A DNA stretch of 64,000 nucleotides from Pseudomonas capeferrum (GCF_013523055.1 NZ_JAAMQM010000006.1:124001-188000), one strand, 5' to 3'. Numbered from the stretch's first letter, positions 18,360 through 28,711 are shown. Translations and numbers: made by a program. The notes: generated from the sequence alone by a model not told the origin.

Positions 18360-19463
18360 TCACGCGCTCGCAGCCTTGCCCGGTATGACCGCTGGCGCCC
18401 TGGCCAGCATGATCGTGTTGCGCCCTGCACGCTTGGCGTCGTACAACGCCATGTCCGCCGCGTGCAGCCAAGCATCCGCTGTATCGAGGTGCTCGCCGTA
18501 GGAGGCGATGCCGATGCTCAGGCTGACGCTCAGTTGCGGCAACTCCGGGTCCCGGTAGTCCTCGACCGCCTGGCGCAGGCGTTCCAAAACTTCCTTGGCC
18601 TGATCGGGCGTCGTGCCCGGCAGCATGACGCAGAACTCGTCCCCCCCATAACGAGCAGCCGGGTCGCTCTTGCGCAGGTAGCTCGACAGCAAGCTGCTGA
18701 TCACTCGCAGGATGCCGTCGCCCACCAGATGACCGAAGCGGTCGTTGATCTGCTTGAACTGGTCGATGTCGATCAAGGCCAGGTGGTTGGGCTGGTCACT
18801 GCGCCGGCATCGCTCGAACTCCAGCTTCAGCAAGTCTTTCCAGGCGCCGTGGTTGATCAGCCCGGTGAGGCTGTCGGTCTTGCTGAGACGGGCCAGGGCA
18901 CGCTTGTGCCTGGTGAGCTGGACCGTCACCTGGTAACAGACCATGCCGATGGCCATGGGGTAGATCAGCAGGATCGGCAGGCAGGCGAGCATCTGTGCCT
19001 GGCTGGTCTCGGGAAACAGGACGGGAGTGGGCAGCAGCAGTATCAGACCGATACCCACCCCCTGCGCCAGCAAGGTTCTGACCAGCATGGGCCAGCCGCC
19101 CGCGGCGATCTTGTCCATCGCGATCATGGACAGGATGATCACGCTCGGCAAAGGGTTCAGGCCCATGGCTCCGGCCCAGCAACCGCCGGCGAAACCGTCG
19201 AAGATCATGTTGCGCTGTTCTGCGCGAAATGGTTGTTTCGAGCGTCGGGCGATCTGGAACGCCACGTGCGGCCAGACGAAGCCATGCGCGATCAGCAAGC
19301 CCCAGACCCAGGCGTCGGGTCGCATTGGCCAGATGCCGACCATCACACAGAAGAAACCCAACCCCGACCCTACCGCTCGCGGCAGGTACATGCGCTTGGC
19401 AAATGACAGGCCGCTGCTCGTACGGTTGCTCATGTTGGTATCACCGATTGAAATGCCATCCAT
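18360..19463 (-). CDS. Diguanylate cyclase with MASE2 membrane sensor
   Basis: This 367-residue enzyme is predicted to make cyclic di-GMP. The first 190 residues are a multi-helix MASE2-type membrane region (LPRAVGSGLGFFCVMVG, PHVAFQIARRSKQPFRAEQR). A GGDEF domain follows, with KTDSLTGLINHGAW, the metal-binding DIDQFKQINDRFGH and YGGDEF near 295. An intact RxxD inhibitory site (RKSD) lies five residues before GGDEF, so product feedback is expected. The start may instead be the ATG at 19433. It is a single gene. Confidence 0.92.
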   Translation of the reverse strand: MDGISIGDTNMSNRTSSGLSFAKRMYLPRAVGSGLGFFCVMVGIWPMRPDAWVWGLLIAHGFVWPHVAFQIARRSKQPFRAEQRNMIFDGFAGGCWAGAMGLNPLPSVIILSMIAMDKIAAGGWPMLVRTLLAQGVGIGLILLLPTPVLFPETSQAQMLACLPILLIYPMAIGMVCYQVTVQLTRHKRALARLSKTDSLTGLINHGAWKDLLKLEFERCRRSDQPNHLALIDIDQFKQINDRFGHLVGDGILRVISSLLSSYLRKSDPAARYGGDEFCVMLPGTTPDQAKEVLERLRQAVEDYRDPELPQLSVSLSIGIASYGEHLDTADAWLHAADMALYDAKRAGRNTIMLARAPAVIPGKAASA

Positions 19464-19703
19464 GACTTCACCGGACAGGCTACAAGGCTGGAATACCTTG
19501 AGGCTCGGAGAGCAAGCATTGTGCCACTACTGAGGAAGGAACTCCAAGTTCACTGGATGAGCTGCACTCCCTGGCCTATGGCGGCCTTGGCGATGCGCCA
19601 AAGGGGATGAACACCTTTCGCAACATCCAGCTCCCGGTCACGACGAACCTTGACCTCGCCTCGGCGTCCGATCTTCATCCGCGCCACTTCGAGGTTCCTC
19701 TCC

Positions 19704-20597
19704 GTGAAAGACGCCATTGCCCGCAAGTATCGACTGGTGGTCAAGACATTCGGCTACATCGGCTGGTCCCTGTTCTGGCTGCTGATCTGGGATGTGATGG
19801 TCACGATCGAATTCATGCTGTTTTTCAACACCGAATTCACCTTGCCATTGATGCCTTTGACCCTGCTCGGCTCCGCGCTGGTGGTGCTGGTGAGCTTTCG
19901 CAACAGCAGCGCCTACAACCGTTGGTGGGAAGCGCGCACGCTATGGGGCGCGCTGGTGAACAGCTCACGCAGCTTCGCCCGGCAGGTGCTGACCCTGGTC
20001 GATGACATCGACGACAGCCCCAACCCGGTCAAGGCCTCGCTGCTGCGTCGCCATGTCGCCTATGTCAATTGTCTGGCTGCGCACTTGAAGGGCGAACCTT
20101 GCCCCGACGAGCTGATGGCGTTCATTCCACCCAAGGAGTTCGAGCGACGCAACGGCTCCAACAACTTTGCCAACGACATTCTCAGCGGCTCCGCGGCCAT
20201 GCTGGCGCGCGAATACAAGGAGGGACGACTGGACAGCATCCGCCTGTCGCGACTGGAGTCGACGCTGGTCGACCTGTCCAACGCCCAGGGCGGCATGGAG
20301 CGGATCGCCAATACGCCACTGCCCTACCCTTACGTGTATTTCCCGAGGCTGTTCATCAGCCTCTTCTGCCTGATCGTTCCGGTCGGCCTGGTGGAATCGC
20401 TGGGCTGGTTCACGCCACTGGCCTCGACGGTGGTGGGCTTCATGCTGTTGGCGATCGAGCGAATCGGCTCGGATCTGCAGAGCCCGTTCCGCTTCAGCGA
20501 ACACCAGATCCAGATGGAAAAGATCTGCGAGACCATCGAGCGCAACCTGGAGTCGATGCAACGCGAGGCCCAGGTGGAGAAACTGGGGGCGGAATAA
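19704..20597 (+). CDS. Bestrophin-family channel protein
   Basis: This 297-residue inner-membrane protein of the bestrophin/YneE family probably forms a chloride or other anion channel. The blocks SFRNSSAYNRWWEARTLWGAL near 80 and PLPYPYVYFPRLFISLFCL near 215 are diagnostic, as is the C-terminal LQSPF-type segment (GSDLQSPFRFSEHQIQMEKI). The GTG at 19704 with GAGG nine bases upstream gives MKDAIARKYRLVVKTFGY. A TTG at 19650 is less likely. Confidence 0.9.
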   Translation: MKDAIARKYRLVVKTFGYIGWSLFWLLIWDVMVTIEFMLFFNTEFTLPLMPLTLLGSALVVLVSFRNSSAYNRWWEARTLWGALVNSSRSFARQVLTLVDDIDDSPNPVKASLLRRHVAYVNCLAAHLKGEPCPDELMAFIPPKEFERRNGSNNFANDILSGSAAMLAREYKEGRLDSIRLSRLESTLVDLSNAQGGMERIANTPLPYPYVYFPRLFISLFCLIVPVGLVESLGWFTPLASTVVGFMLLAIERIGSDLQSPFRFSEHQIQMEKICETIERNLESMQREAQVEKLGAE

Positions 20598-20632
20598 GGA
20601 TGCCGAGCGCCGAGGCGTCGGCAAGCCCCGCT

Positions 20633-21400
20633 TCAGGCCCTCACGTAGCGCTGGCGCATGACATCGCTTGCCGCGTCCACTAGCAACACCAGGACCAGCA
20701 TGGCAACGATGACCGTGCTGGCCTGCGACTCCTGGAACAGGCTCAGCGTGGTGTAGAGCATCTGCCCCAGCCCACCGGCACCGACGAAACCCAGCACACT
20801 GGCCATGCGGATGTTGTTCTCCCAGCGGTACAGGCTATAGGCGAGCAACTGGGGCCAGAGATTGGGCAGCGTGCCAAAGCAGAACGCCGCGACCTGGCTG
20901 CCTCCCTGCAGACGGATGGCGGCGGCGGGCTCGGGCGGGGCATTCTCCAACGCTTCGGCGAACAGCCGACCCAGCACGCCTGCCGTGTGCAATGCCAGGG
21001 CCAGGGTTCCGGCATTCGGCCCAAGCCCTGCCGCCAATACGGTCAGCGCCGCCCAGACGAGCTCGGGGATGGCCCGCAGGCCGTTGAGCAGCAGCCGGGC
21101 AGCGCCTTGCAGCGGCCAGCCGAACCGCCCGGCGGCGGGCAGTGCCAGGAGTAGCCCGAAGATCATCGCCAGCAAGGTGCCGAGGCCGGACATGGCCAGG
21201 GTTTCCAAGGCGCCATGACCGACCGCGCGCAGATGCCCGCTCGACAGGTCGGGGCTGAGAAAGCGCGTCGCGTACTCGCCCATCTGCTCCAGCCCGCCAT
21301 TGCCCACCAGCGCCCGCAGATCCAGGCCAAGGTAGACAAAGGAGCCGACCACCGCCGCCAGGATCGCCAGCAGCACCAGCCAGTTGATCGCCCGGTTCAT
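20633..21400 (-). CDS. PhnE-like ABC permease 2, putative selenate transporter
   Basis: This 255-residue permease has about six hydrophobic segments. The cytoplasmic coupling loop reads ENAPPEPAAAIRLQGGSQVAAF, followed by RWENNIRMASVLGFVGAGGLG, typical of phosphonate-type permeases. The frame is open to 21577, but ATG 21400 overlaps the end of the upstream permease (ATGA at 21397-21400) and reads MNRAINWLVLLAIL. It is the last gene of a four-gene ABC operon that diverges from selD. Confidence 0.88.
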   Translation of the reverse strand: MNRAINWLVLLAILAAVVGSFVYLGLDLRALVGNGGLEQMGEYATRFLSPDLSSGHLRAVGHGALETLAMSGLGTLLAMIFGLLLALPAAGRFGWPLQGAARLLLNGLRAIPELVWAALTVLAAGLGPNAGTLALALHTAGVLGRLFAEALENAPPEPAAAIRLQGGSQVAAFCFGTLPNLWPQLLAYSLYRWENNIRMASVLGFVGAGGLGQMLYTTLSLFQESQASTVIVAMLVLVLLVDAASDVMRQRYVRA

Positions 21401-22224
21401 GTCAGCCTCCCACGCAACAGACGGCTGAGCTGATCCGCGAAGAACACCAGTACCAGGAATGTCAGCAGCATGCTCGCCACCTCGGCACCGGCGAACATGC
21501 GCATGGACAGGTCGATCTGCTGGCCCAGACCTCCCGCGCCCACGAAACCCATCACCACCGAGGCGCGCACCGCGCACTCCCAGCGGTAGACGGTATAGGA
21601 CACCAGCTCCGAGGCCGCACTCGGAAGGATCCCGTAGAAGAAGGCGCCGAGCCGGCCGCTGCCTGCCTGGAGCAACGCATGCGTAGGTCGCTGGTCGACC
21701 GATTCGAAGATTTCCGCGTAGACCTTGCCGAGCATGCCGCTGTAGGTGATGGCGATGGCCAGCACGCCCGCGGTCGGCCCCAGGCCCACGGCGCGAACGA
21801 ACAACAGCGCCCAGACGATCTCCGGAACGCTGCGCAGAAACACCAGCAGGCCACGTATGGGCAGGCGTAGCGTTTGCGACCAGAAGCCCGGTCGACCGCC
21901 TCGGGACGCCGCCCCAAGCGACAGCGCGCGACTGGCCAACAGACTCGCTGGGACCGCCAGCAGCAGCGCCATGGCCATGCCGACGGTCGCCACGGCAAGG
22001 GTCTGCAGGGTGGCTTCGAGCAGCAGATCGAGGAATTCGCGCTCATGCGCGGGTGGCCAGAAGGCGCTGACGAAATTACCCATCTGTCGGCGGTTTTCCG
22101 CTTCCAGCAGGACACCCGGATTCAGTTCGCTCAGTTGCAGGCCCGGCCACAGCAGGACAAGCGCCAGGAGCATCAGCAGCAGGCGCGGCAGTGTGGCGGG
22201 ATCGCGCGCGTTAGGTATCAGCAT
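21397..22224 (-). CDS. PhnE-like ABC permease 1, putative selenate transporter
   Basis: This 275-residue inner-membrane permease, starting MLIPNARDPATLPRLLLMLL, has the coupling loop ESVDQRPTHALLQAGSGRLGAF and YRWECAVRASVVMGFVGAGG, both parallel to the second permease. The pair probably forms a heterodimeric channel. The start ATG at 22224 overlaps the ATPase gene end by seven bases, which indicates coupling. Longer starts up to 22335 would run into the ATPase gene. Confidence 0.88.
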   Translation of the reverse strand: MLIPNARDPATLPRLLLMLLALVLLWPGLQLSELNPGVLLEAENRRQMGNFVSAFWPPAHEREFLDLLLEATLQTLAVATVGMAMALLLAVPASLLASRALSLGAASRGGRPGFWSQTLRLPIRGLLVFLRSVPEIVWALLFVRAVGLGPTAGVLAIAITYSGMLGKVYAEIFESVDQRPTHALLQAGSGRLGAFFYGILPSAASELVSYTVYRWECAVRASVVMGFVGAGGLGQQIDLSMRMFAGAEVASMLLTFLVLVFFADQLSRLLRGRLT

Positions 22225-23015
22225 CGGGGGATCTGCACCACCAGGGACGGTCCCGGCACGGGTTGTTGCGCGAGCAGTTGCTCGTTGGCGTAGAGCGCGT
22301 CGAGCAACGCCTGGGTAACCGCGTCGGCCGGACAATCGAAGGCCACCTTGCCATCGCGGATGCCGATCACCCTTGGAAAGTGCGCCAACGCCAGTTCCAC
22401 GGCGTGCAGGCTGGCCACCAGGGTCACGCCGTTGACATCGGCATGGCGGTTGAGCAGGCCCAGACTGTGATCGGCCAGTACCGGGTCCATGGCCGAGACC
22501 GGTTCATCCGCCAGCAGCACCTGGGGCCGCTGGTACAACGCGCGGGCAATGCCGACGCGCTGCAACTGCCCTCCGGAAAGCTGTCCGCACTGCACGAACA
22601 GTTTGTCGGCCAGCCCCAGATCCGCCAGCGCTTGACGCGCGCCAGGCACGTCCAGCGGACAGATCAGGTTGGCCAAGCCGCGCAAGGTGCCCCACTGGCC
22701 CAGACGCCCGGCCAACACCGCTGTGACCACGCGCTGCCGAGGCGGTAGCGGTGGCGCCTGGTGGACCAGCCCGACACGCGCGCGCAAACGTTGGCGAGCT
22801 CGACCGGACAGCGTCCAAGGCTGCTCGCCGAGCAACTCCAGCCTGCCGCTACTGGGGCGCAGGGCACTGGCCATGAGGTGCAGGAGACTGGACTTGCCCG
22901 CGCCGGAGGGGCCAATGATCGCCACCCGCTCGCCGGCTTCGATGCACAGGTCTATGCCGTCCAGGGCCAAGACCTGACCATGGCGCAGGCTGGCCCCGTG
23001 CAAGCGGATGCTCAC
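22218..23015 (-). CDS. PhnC-like ABC ATPase, putative selenate transporter
   Basis: This 265-residue ATP-binding subunit has Walker A GPSGAGKSS near 37, Q-loop VGLVHQAPPLPPRQ, signature LSGGQLQRVGIARAL, Walker B VLLADEPVSAMDP and the switch His in ASLHAVELAL. It resembles phosphonate ATPases (PhnC), but the selenium-gene neighbours point to an oxyanion such as selenate. It overlaps the binding-protein gene end by four bases. Confidence 0.92.
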   Translation of the reverse strand: MSIRLHGASLRHGQVLALDGIDLCIEAGERVAIIGPSGAGKSSLLHLMASALRPSSGRLELLGEQPWTLSGRARQRLRARVGLVHQAPPLPPRQRVVTAVLAGRLGQWGTLRGLANLICPLDVPGARQALADLGLADKLFVQCGQLSGGQLQRVGIARALYQRPQVLLADEPVSAMDPVLADHSLGLLNRHADVNGVTLVASLHAVELALAHFPRVIGIRDGKVAFDCPADAVTQALLDALYANEQLLAQQPVPGPSLVVQIPRC

Positions 23016-23866
23016 TTGAGCAGACCGGCGGCGCGTGCGGCTTCCTCGGTGCCTTCATAGTTGCTCGGCCTGGTCTCGATGAAGCGGCTGGCCGCCTGCA
23101 GGTCGAGGATCGCCTTGTGCTCGGGTTTGGAAGGGTCGAGCGCCAGGAAGGCGGCCTTGATCTTGTCCTTCAGGGCCGGGTCCATGTTGCCGCGCACGGT
23201 CCAGTTGTAGTCGTAGTAGGTCGGCGTGGTGGCGAATACCTTGACCTTGTCGGTGTCGACCTTGCCCGAGGCCACCAGCTTGTCCCACACGCTGGCGTTG
23301 AGCACGCCCGCATCGACCTTGCCGGCCTGCACCCAGGCGGCGGTGGCATCATGGGCACCGGAGTAGGCGATGCGGCTGAAGTAGCCTTCCGGCTTGATGT
23401 CGTCGTTCTTGAGCATGAAGTAGCGCGGCATGAGACTGCCGGAGGTGGACGAGATCGAGCCGAAGGCGAACGTCTTGCCCTTGAGGTCAGCCAGGCTGTG
23501 CACGTCCGGGTTGGCGGTAATGAATTTGCTGGTGAACTTGGAATCCTGTTCGCGCTGTACCAGCGGCGTGGCGGTCGGGTCCTTCAGGTGCACCTGGACG
23601 AAAGTGAAGCCGCCCAGCCAGGCCATGTCCAGGCGATTGGTGGCCAGCGCCTCGACGACCGCGGGGTAGTCCGATACCGGCACGAATTGCACCTTCATTC
23701 CCAGTTGCTGCCCCAGGTAGTCACCCAGCGGCTTGAACTTGCGCAGCAGTTCGGTGGGCGCCTCATCAGGGATGGCGCTGACCCGCAGGGTGTCGGCGGC
23801 ATTGGCCAGCAAGGCGGAACAGGACAGCACGAGGCCGGCGGCCAGCGCCAAGGGACGTTTGAACAT
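23012..23866 (-). CDS. Putative selenate ABC transporter binding protein (PhnD-like)
   Basis: This periplasmic solute-binding protein of 284 residues has a signal peptide ([20 protein letters not shown], then ANAAD as the likely cleavage region). The PhnD fold is visible in [47 protein letters not shown] and [22 protein letters not shown]. It is the first gene of the ABC operon and is divergent from selD across 125 bases. Proteins of this type beside selD are generally read as selenate or selenite importers. The specificity is inferred from context. The ATG at 23866 is preferred over the open frame to 23905. Confidence 0.9.
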   Translation of the reverse strand: MFKRPLALAAGLVLSCSALLANAADTLRVSAIPDEAPTELLRKFKPLGDYLGQQLGMKVQFVPVSDYPAVVEALATNRLDMAWLGGFTFVQVHLKDPTATPLVQREQDSKFTSKFITANPDVHSLADLKGKTFAFGSISSTSGSLMPRYFMLKNDDIKPEGYFSRIAYSGAHDATAAWVQAGKVDAGVLNASVWDKLVASGKVDTDKVKVFATTPTYYDYNWTVRGNMDPALKDKIKAAFLALDPSKPEHKAILDLQAASRFIETRPSNYEGTEEAARAAGLLK

Positions 23867-23991
23867 GGGGGACTCTCCGGTTCTGTAGCGAGCAAGGGCC
23901 GACATCCGCGCCGACCGTGCGAATTATAAGAGGCGGTGGCGCAAAGGCCAGCTTTGCTACAATCGCGCGATACAATTCCCGAGGTACTCCC

Positions 23992-25026
23992 ATGAGCGAA
24001 TCGATCCGGCTGACCCAGTACAGCCACGGCGCAGGTTGCGGCTGCAAGATTTCTCCCAAGGTGCTGGACGTGATCCTCGCCGAAAGCGGCACGCAGGCCC
24101 TGGACCCGAACCTCTGGGTCGGCAATGCCTCGCGCGACGATGCGGCTGTCTACGCACTGGACGATGAACGCGGCGTGGTCTCGACCACCGACTTCTTCAT
24201 GCCCATCGTCGACGATCCGTACGATTTCGGGCGTATCGCCGCGACCAACGCGATCAGTGACATCTACGCCATGGGCGGCGATCCCCTGATGGCCATCGCC
24301 ATTCTCGGCTGGCCAGTCAACCTGTTGCCGCCGGAGGTCGCCCGCGAGGTGATTCGTGGTGGTCGCGCGGTCTGCGCCGAAGCCGGCATCCCGCTGGCGG
24401 GTGGTCACTCGATCGACGCCCCCGAGCCGATCTTCGGCCTGGCCGTGACCGGTGTGGTCAGCAAGCGTCATCTCAAGCGCAACGATACCGCCACCCAAGG
24501 CTGCCGCCTGTACCTGACCAAGCCGCTGGGCATCGGCATCCTTACCACGGCGGAAAAGAAGGCCAAGCTGCGCGAACAGGACCAGGGCCTGGCCCGCGAC
24601 TGGATGTGTACCCTCAACACCCCCGGCAGTCGTTTCGGCAAGCTCGACGGCGTCAAGGCGATGACCGACGTCACCGGCTTCGGCCTCCTGGGTCACCTGC
24701 TGGAACTGGCCGAGGGCAGCGGCCTGACCGCGCGGTTGAACTACGACGCCGTACCGCGCCTGCCGAGTGTCGAGTATTACCTGGCCGAAGGCTGCGTGCC
24801 GGGCGGAACGCTGCGCAACTTCGAGAGCTATGGCCACAAGGTCGGCCCGTTGGTCGACGACCGCAAGCACCTGCTGTGCGACCCGCAGACCAGCGGTGGC
24901 CTGCTGGTGGCGGTCAACCCGGACGGCGAAGCCGAGTTCCTCGCGGTGGCCGCCGAGCTGGGCCTAGACCTGGCGCCGATCGGCGAACTGGTCGAGCGAC
25001 AGAGCCACGCGGTCGAGGTGCTGTAA
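23992..25026 (+). CDS. selD: Selenide, water dikinase
   Basis: SelD makes selenophosphate from selenide and ATP. The 344-residue protein has the catalytic loop [11 protein letters not shown] with Cys at the position that is selenocysteine in some organisms. It also has [39 protein letters not shown] and [12 protein letters not shown]. The ATG at 23992 follows a GAGG site. Its TAA overlaps the selU start by one base (TAATG), so selenophosphate supply and use are co-expressed. Confidence 0.96.
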   Translation: MSESIRLTQYSHGAGCGCKISPKVLDVILAESGTQALDPNLWVGNASRDDAAVYALDDERGVVSTTDFFMPIVDDPYDFGRIAATNAISDIYAMGGDPLMAIAILGWPVNLLPPEVAREVIRGGRAVCAEAGIPLAGGHSIDAPEPIFGLAVTGVVSKRHLKRNDTATQGCRLYLTKPLGIGILTTAEKKAKLREQDQGLARDWMCTLNTPGSRFGKLDGVKAMTDVTGFGLLGHLLELAEGSGLTARLNYDAVPRLPSVEYYLAEGCVPGGTLRNFESYGHKVGPLVDDRKHLLCDPQTSGGLLVAVNPDGEAEFLAVAAELGLDLAPIGELVERQSHAVEVL

Positions 25027-26123
25027 TGCGCGACGACTGCACCGATTACCGTCAGCTGTTCCTCGACGATGCGCCGATGATGGACATGCGCGCACCGATC
25101 GAATTCACCAAGGGCGCCTTCCCGGGTGTCGTCAACCTGCCGCTGATGATGGACCAGGAACGGCAGAAGGTGGGTACCTGCTACAAGCAGCAAGGGCAGG
25201 CGGCTGCCATCGCCCTTGGACATCAGTTGGTCGGCGGCGCGGTCAAGCAGGCGCGCCTGGAGGCCTGGGCGGCGTTCGCCAAGGCTCATCCGGACGGTTA
25301 TCTCTACTGTTTTCGTGGCGGCCTGCGCTCCCAGATCGTGCAGCAATGGCTCAAGGAAGCCGGCGTCGATTATCCGCGCGTGAAGGGTGGCTACAAGGCG
25401 CTGCGTACCTTTCTGCTGGAGACTACCGAACAGGCGGTGGAACAGTGCGATTTCGTCCTGGTAGGCGGCCTGACCGGCACCGGCAAGACCGATGTCCTGC
25501 TACAGCTGGACAACGTCTTGGACCTGGAAGGCCATGCCAACCACCGCGGCTCAAGCTTCGGCAAGCGGGCCACTGGCCAGCCGACGCAGATCGATTTCGA
25601 GAATGCCCTGGCGATCGACGTGCTGAAGAAACGCGCGCGCGGCATACGCCAGTTCGTGCTCGAGGACGAAGGCCGTATCGTCGGCAGTTGCTCGGTGCCG
25701 TTGGCGCTGTACCACGGCATGCAGCACTATCCGCTGGTCTGGCTGGAAGACAGCTTCCCCAATCGGGTCGAGCGGATCCTGCGAGACTATGTGATCAACC
25801 TCTGTGCCGAGTTCACTGCATTGCATGGCGAGGACAGCGGTCCCCAACTGTTCGCCGAGCGCATGCGTCAGAGCATGGTCAATATCCGCAAGCGCCTGGG
25901 TGGCGAGTGTTTTCAGCGCCTGTCCACCCTTCTCGAACAGGCGCTCGAAGAGCAGCTGCGCAGCGGCGCGGTAGACCTGCATCGCGCCTGGATCGAAGGG
26001 TTGCTCAACGAGTACTACGATCCGATGTACGCCTACCAGCGTGACGCCAAGGCGGAACGAATCGAGTTCGCGGGGGACGGTGTCGAGATACGCGAATACC
26101 TGCGCGCGCGAGCGCAGCACTGA
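25026..26123 (+). CDS. selU: tRNA 2-selenouridine synthase
   Basis: SelU (YbbB/MnmH) replaces sulphur by selenium at the wobble uridine of several tRNAs, via a geranylated intermediate. The 365-residue protein has an N-terminal rhodanese domain with the active Cys in [10 protein letters not shown] near 95. A P-loop domain follows, with [12 protein letters not shown] near 142 and [21 protein letters not shown]. It takes over directly from selD and is probably the only visible user of its product here. Confidence 0.95.
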   Translation: MRDDCTDYRQLFLDDAPMMDMRAPIEFTKGAFPGVVNLPLMMDQERQKVGTCYKQQGQAAAIALGHQLVGGAVKQARLEAWAAFAKAHPDGYLYCFRGGLRSQIVQQWLKEAGVDYPRVKGGYKALRTFLLETTEQAVEQCDFVLVGGLTGTGKTDVLLQLDNVLDLEGHANHRGSSFGKRATGQPTQIDFENALAIDVLKKRARGIRQFVLEDEGRIVGSCSVPLALYHGMQHYPLVWLEDSFPNRVERILRDYVINLCAEFTALHGEDSGPQLFAERMRQSMVNIRKRLGGECFQRLSTLLEQALEEQLRSGAVDLHRAWIEGLLNEYYDPMYAYQRDAKAERIEFAGDGVEIREYLRARAQH

Positions 26124-26199
26124 GGCCTGGTGGGCAGGCCGTCACAGGGGCGTCCAGCATCCCCTCTCTTGTCCTGCCCCGGTGACGCGCGATATGGAT

Positions 26200-26589
26200 C
26201 TACTGCCCTGGGCTGAGCACACGCTCCAGCTCGGCTGCCCGGTCGCCGGTCGCCCCCAGCAAGCACATGGCCCCGTCGATGCGATGGAGGGTTCCGTCGC
26301 TCAGGCGGCCCATGAACGCACAGTTGCCATCACGGTACTTGATCCAGTTCCGCTGCACTTCGCGCAGGCGCTTCTGCCGGTCGCTGTCCAGCCTTGTCAT
26401 CAGCTGTTTGTAGACCCGGTTGAGGCGATTGTCCTGCAGTTGGGTCTCTGCCGTGATGCAACTGCTCATCGCCAAGGTGCTGGAAGCCTTGTCCATGCAC
26501 TGGGTGTAGGTGGTCGAATAATCCTCGGCCTGAGCGAACGAGGTTATGCAGGCCATGGTGACGGTGAGCAACAGGTATCGCTTGAGCAT
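26200..26589 (-). CDS. LprI-like lysozyme-inhibitor family protein (DUF1311)
   Basis: This 129-residue exported protein starts MLKRYLLLTVTMACITSFAQA, a signal peptide, and then has cysteine-rich DUF1311 features: YTQCMDKA, SCITAETQLQDNRLN, YKQLM and REVQRNWIKYRDGNC. Some members inhibit lysozyme; here that is only a family-level suggestion. The frame is open to 26760, but the signal peptide and GGGAGCC site fix the start at 26589. Confidence 0.85.
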   Translation of the reverse strand: MLKRYLLLTVTMACITSFAQAEDYSTTYTQCMDKASSTLAMSSCITAETQLQDNRLNRVYKQLMTRLDSDRQKRLREVQRNWIKYRDGNCAFMGRLSDGTLHRIDGAMCLLGATGDRAAELERVLSPGQ

Positions 26590-26814
26590 ATGGGCTCCCT
26601 TGGGTGGCGGGATGCAAAGCCTGGCAGCCGTGATGACGTTCGACGGCTTTGAGGAATAATCGGATTGTTCCTGTACCGGGACGTTCCCTTTGCAGGCAGT
26701 ATCAGTGCCCAGCGAAGCGATGCCTGCCGCAATGAAGCGGGGTATTGGAAATCCGTACATGGATGGGCTCTGGTGACGCGCTGAGCCGCGCTCCTGCTCA
26801 TCCCGTGCTCACCC

Positions 26815-27396
26815 TCACAACACCTGTCCCGGCTCCGGCGGCATCAGTACCCTGCCCGGCTCGAAGCGCAGGGACGGCATCTGGGTAGCGCTGTACAGGA
26901 CCAGCCCGAGGGTGCCGATCAGCAGCATGTCGATCAATCGCCAACCGGGTACATCACCCGCGGCACGTGCTCGCCAGCACCACCACCCCTGCCCCAGACA
27001 GAAACTCAGGATCGACAGCGACCACAGGTAGAACCCCAGTCCCACCCCGGTGACCGTCTGAAAGGCATAGCTCAGGTTGTCCGGCAGGCGCTCGATTGCG
27101 AAACTGCTACCGGCCAGGTACAGCGCCACAAGCCCCATCAACAAGGACAAACGACGAAAGCGTCGATGCGCAAGTATCGCCAGTGCCAACAGCGGGTTGG
27201 CGAACCATTGGAACAAGCCGAAGGGCATGCCCCAAGGCCCGTAGAGCAGCATCTGCAGGGCGGGCATGTGCGAGCCGCCCGCCATGCTGGCGCCATCGAA
27301 GGCCAGGCATAGCAAGAACAGGGACAGGCTCAAGGTCAGGTAGTAAGCCAAGACGACGGCTCCGGATTCTCGAAAAAGGAGCCGACCATACCGCAC
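26815..27396 (-). CDS. Hypothetical membrane protein
   Basis: I do not recognise this protein, about 193 residues. It has four to five hydrophobic segments (VVLAYYLTLSLSLFLLCLAF, FANPLLALAILA, LLMGLVALYLAGSS, LGFYLWSLSILSF, MLLIGTLGLVLYSATQ). The chosen GTG at 27396 starts eight bases after the GNAT stop. An ATG at 27435 would overlap that gene and lacks a ribosome site. It is probably co-transcribed with the acetyltransferase. Confidence 0.6.
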   Translation of the reverse strand: MRYGRLLFRESGAVVLAYYLTLSLSLFLLCLAFDGASMAGGSHMPALQMLLYGPWGMPFGLFQWFANPLLALAILAHRRFRRLSLLMGLVALYLAGSSFAIERLPDNLSYAFQTVTGVGLGFYLWSLSILSFCLGQGWWCWRARAAGDVPGWRLIDMLLIGTLGLVLYSATQMPSLRFEPGRVLMPPEPGQVL

Positions 27397-27403
27397 ACAG
27401 ACT

Positions 27404-27967
27404 TCAGACGACAGCTGGCTCGAGCAGCAATCCATAGATAGCGGAGTCGGACAACACGCCGTTGACACACCATCGCGCGCGCAGCGTCCCTTCACGCACG
27501 AAGCCCTGACGTTCCAAGGTACGGGCCGACCCACTGTTGCGCGGATCGATCTCCGCCTCGAGCCTGCGCATGTGCAGGGTGTGCGCCAGGTAGTCGATGA
27601 AGCACGTCAGCGCTTCGTCCATGTAGCCACGCCCCTGCAAGGCGCTGGACAGGCAATAGCCGATCTCGCCGCGACGGGAAGCATCGTCGATGTTGAACAG
27701 CTGGCACATGCCGATCAGTGCATCGGTATCACGACGATACATGCCCAGCTTGAGCAGACAGCCGCCGACAAGCCCTTCGCGGTCGGCAGCCAAGGCACCC
27801 TCGGCTTCGGCCAGGAACTGCCACGGAGCGTGGTGCCAATAGCGCATGACCACGGGATCGGACATGATCGTCAGCCATTGTGGCGCATCGGCATGGCGCA
27901 TGGGACGCAGCCACAGGCGCGGGCTATGCAGGCACAGATCGTTGGGGAAACTGCGGGGTCGGGCCAC
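27404..27967 (-). CDS. GNAT-family N-acetyltransferase (RimJ/RimL type)
   Basis: This 187-residue acetyl-CoA-dependent transferase has the fold blocks LRPMRHADAPQWLTIMSDP, GEIGYCLSSALQGRGYMDEAL (acetyl-CoA loop, Q-x-x-G-x-G/A variant QGRGYM) and DPRNSGSARTLERQGFVREG. I chose GTG at 27967 because AGGAGG lies six bases before it. The upstream ATGs at 27991 and 28033 have no such site. The substrate is unknown. Confidence 0.85.
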   Translation of the reverse strand: MARPRSFPNDLCLHSPRLWLRPMRHADAPQWLTIMSDPVVMRYWHHAPWQFLAEAEGALAADREGLVGGCLLKLGMYRRDTDALIGMCQLFNIDDASRRGEIGYCLSSALQGRGYMDEALTCFIDYLAHTLHMRRLEAEIDPRNSGSARTLERQGFVREGTLRARWCVNGVLSDSAIYGLLLEPAVV

Positions 27968-28078
27968 ACGGGACCTCCTGTCCACTGCCATAAACCCACA
28001 GTCTAGCGTCCGTGGGGCCGACATGCACTGCAACGGGCCGGGACTACGACGGAAGTCGAAGCTTCACCGGCACTACCT

Positions 28079-28453
28079 TCAAGCGACCTGCACCCCATCA
28101 TCTGGCCAATGCGGCTCATTGGCTTCCAATGGTGGCAGTCCGTAAGCGGCACGGGCAGCGTCGCAGCTGGGGTTATGAACGCCGTCGACCCAAGACGCTT
28201 CGAATTCGCGACAGGGCGAGGAGCGCTGGGCGTAGATGGTGCAACCCACCTGCTGGCCGATCTCTCCCGCCAGGCTCACGCAGCGACACGGCTTGCTGTC
28301 CGTACCGATCATGGCGACCCGAGTCGGGTTGATCTGCACGACCAGGTCATCGGGCACCAGCCCGCCGGCCGATTCGCACTCGCCCCAGAAGAAGGACACA
28401 CGGAAATACCCGCAGCAGGCGCCGCAGTTCAAGCAAGGGTTATATTCGGACAT
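28079..28453 (-). CDS. YkgJ-family cysteine cluster protein
   Basis: This 124-residue protein binds zinc or an iron-sulphur cluster, judging from [19 protein letters not shown] near residue 6, CRC near 58, a Cys in [16 protein letters not shown] and a Cys in [15 protein letters not shown]. The CxxCxxCC N-terminus and SPCR-F block define the YkgJ/UPF0153 group. No enzymatic role is established. ATG 28453 is adopted over 28495. Confidence 0.9.
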   Translation of the reverse strand: MSEYNPCLNCGACCGYFRVSFFWGECESAGGLVPDDLVVQINPTRVAMIGTDSKPCRCVSLAGEIGQQVGCTIYAQRSSPCREFEASWVDGVHNPSCDAARAAYGLPPLEANEPHWPDDGVQVA

Positions 28454-28711
28454 GATGAGTGGAACGGGGGGAAGGATTATAGTTGTTCGGGTCAAGCCCG
28501 CTGCGCTATTTGTAATCCAACTGCGACGGACTTAGAAGGGGGGCAGAGAAATAAATCCGGACTGACCGACGACAGGCTCGATCGACGTCGGTAGCCAGTG
28601 TTGCCAGCCTGGTCGAGAACAGGCCTCCACTCGGCTGGCGATACCCAACTGGATAGGCTTTTCGCATCCTACGCTGCCCCACCCTCTCCCTGGCAAGGCA
28701 GCGTTATCAGT

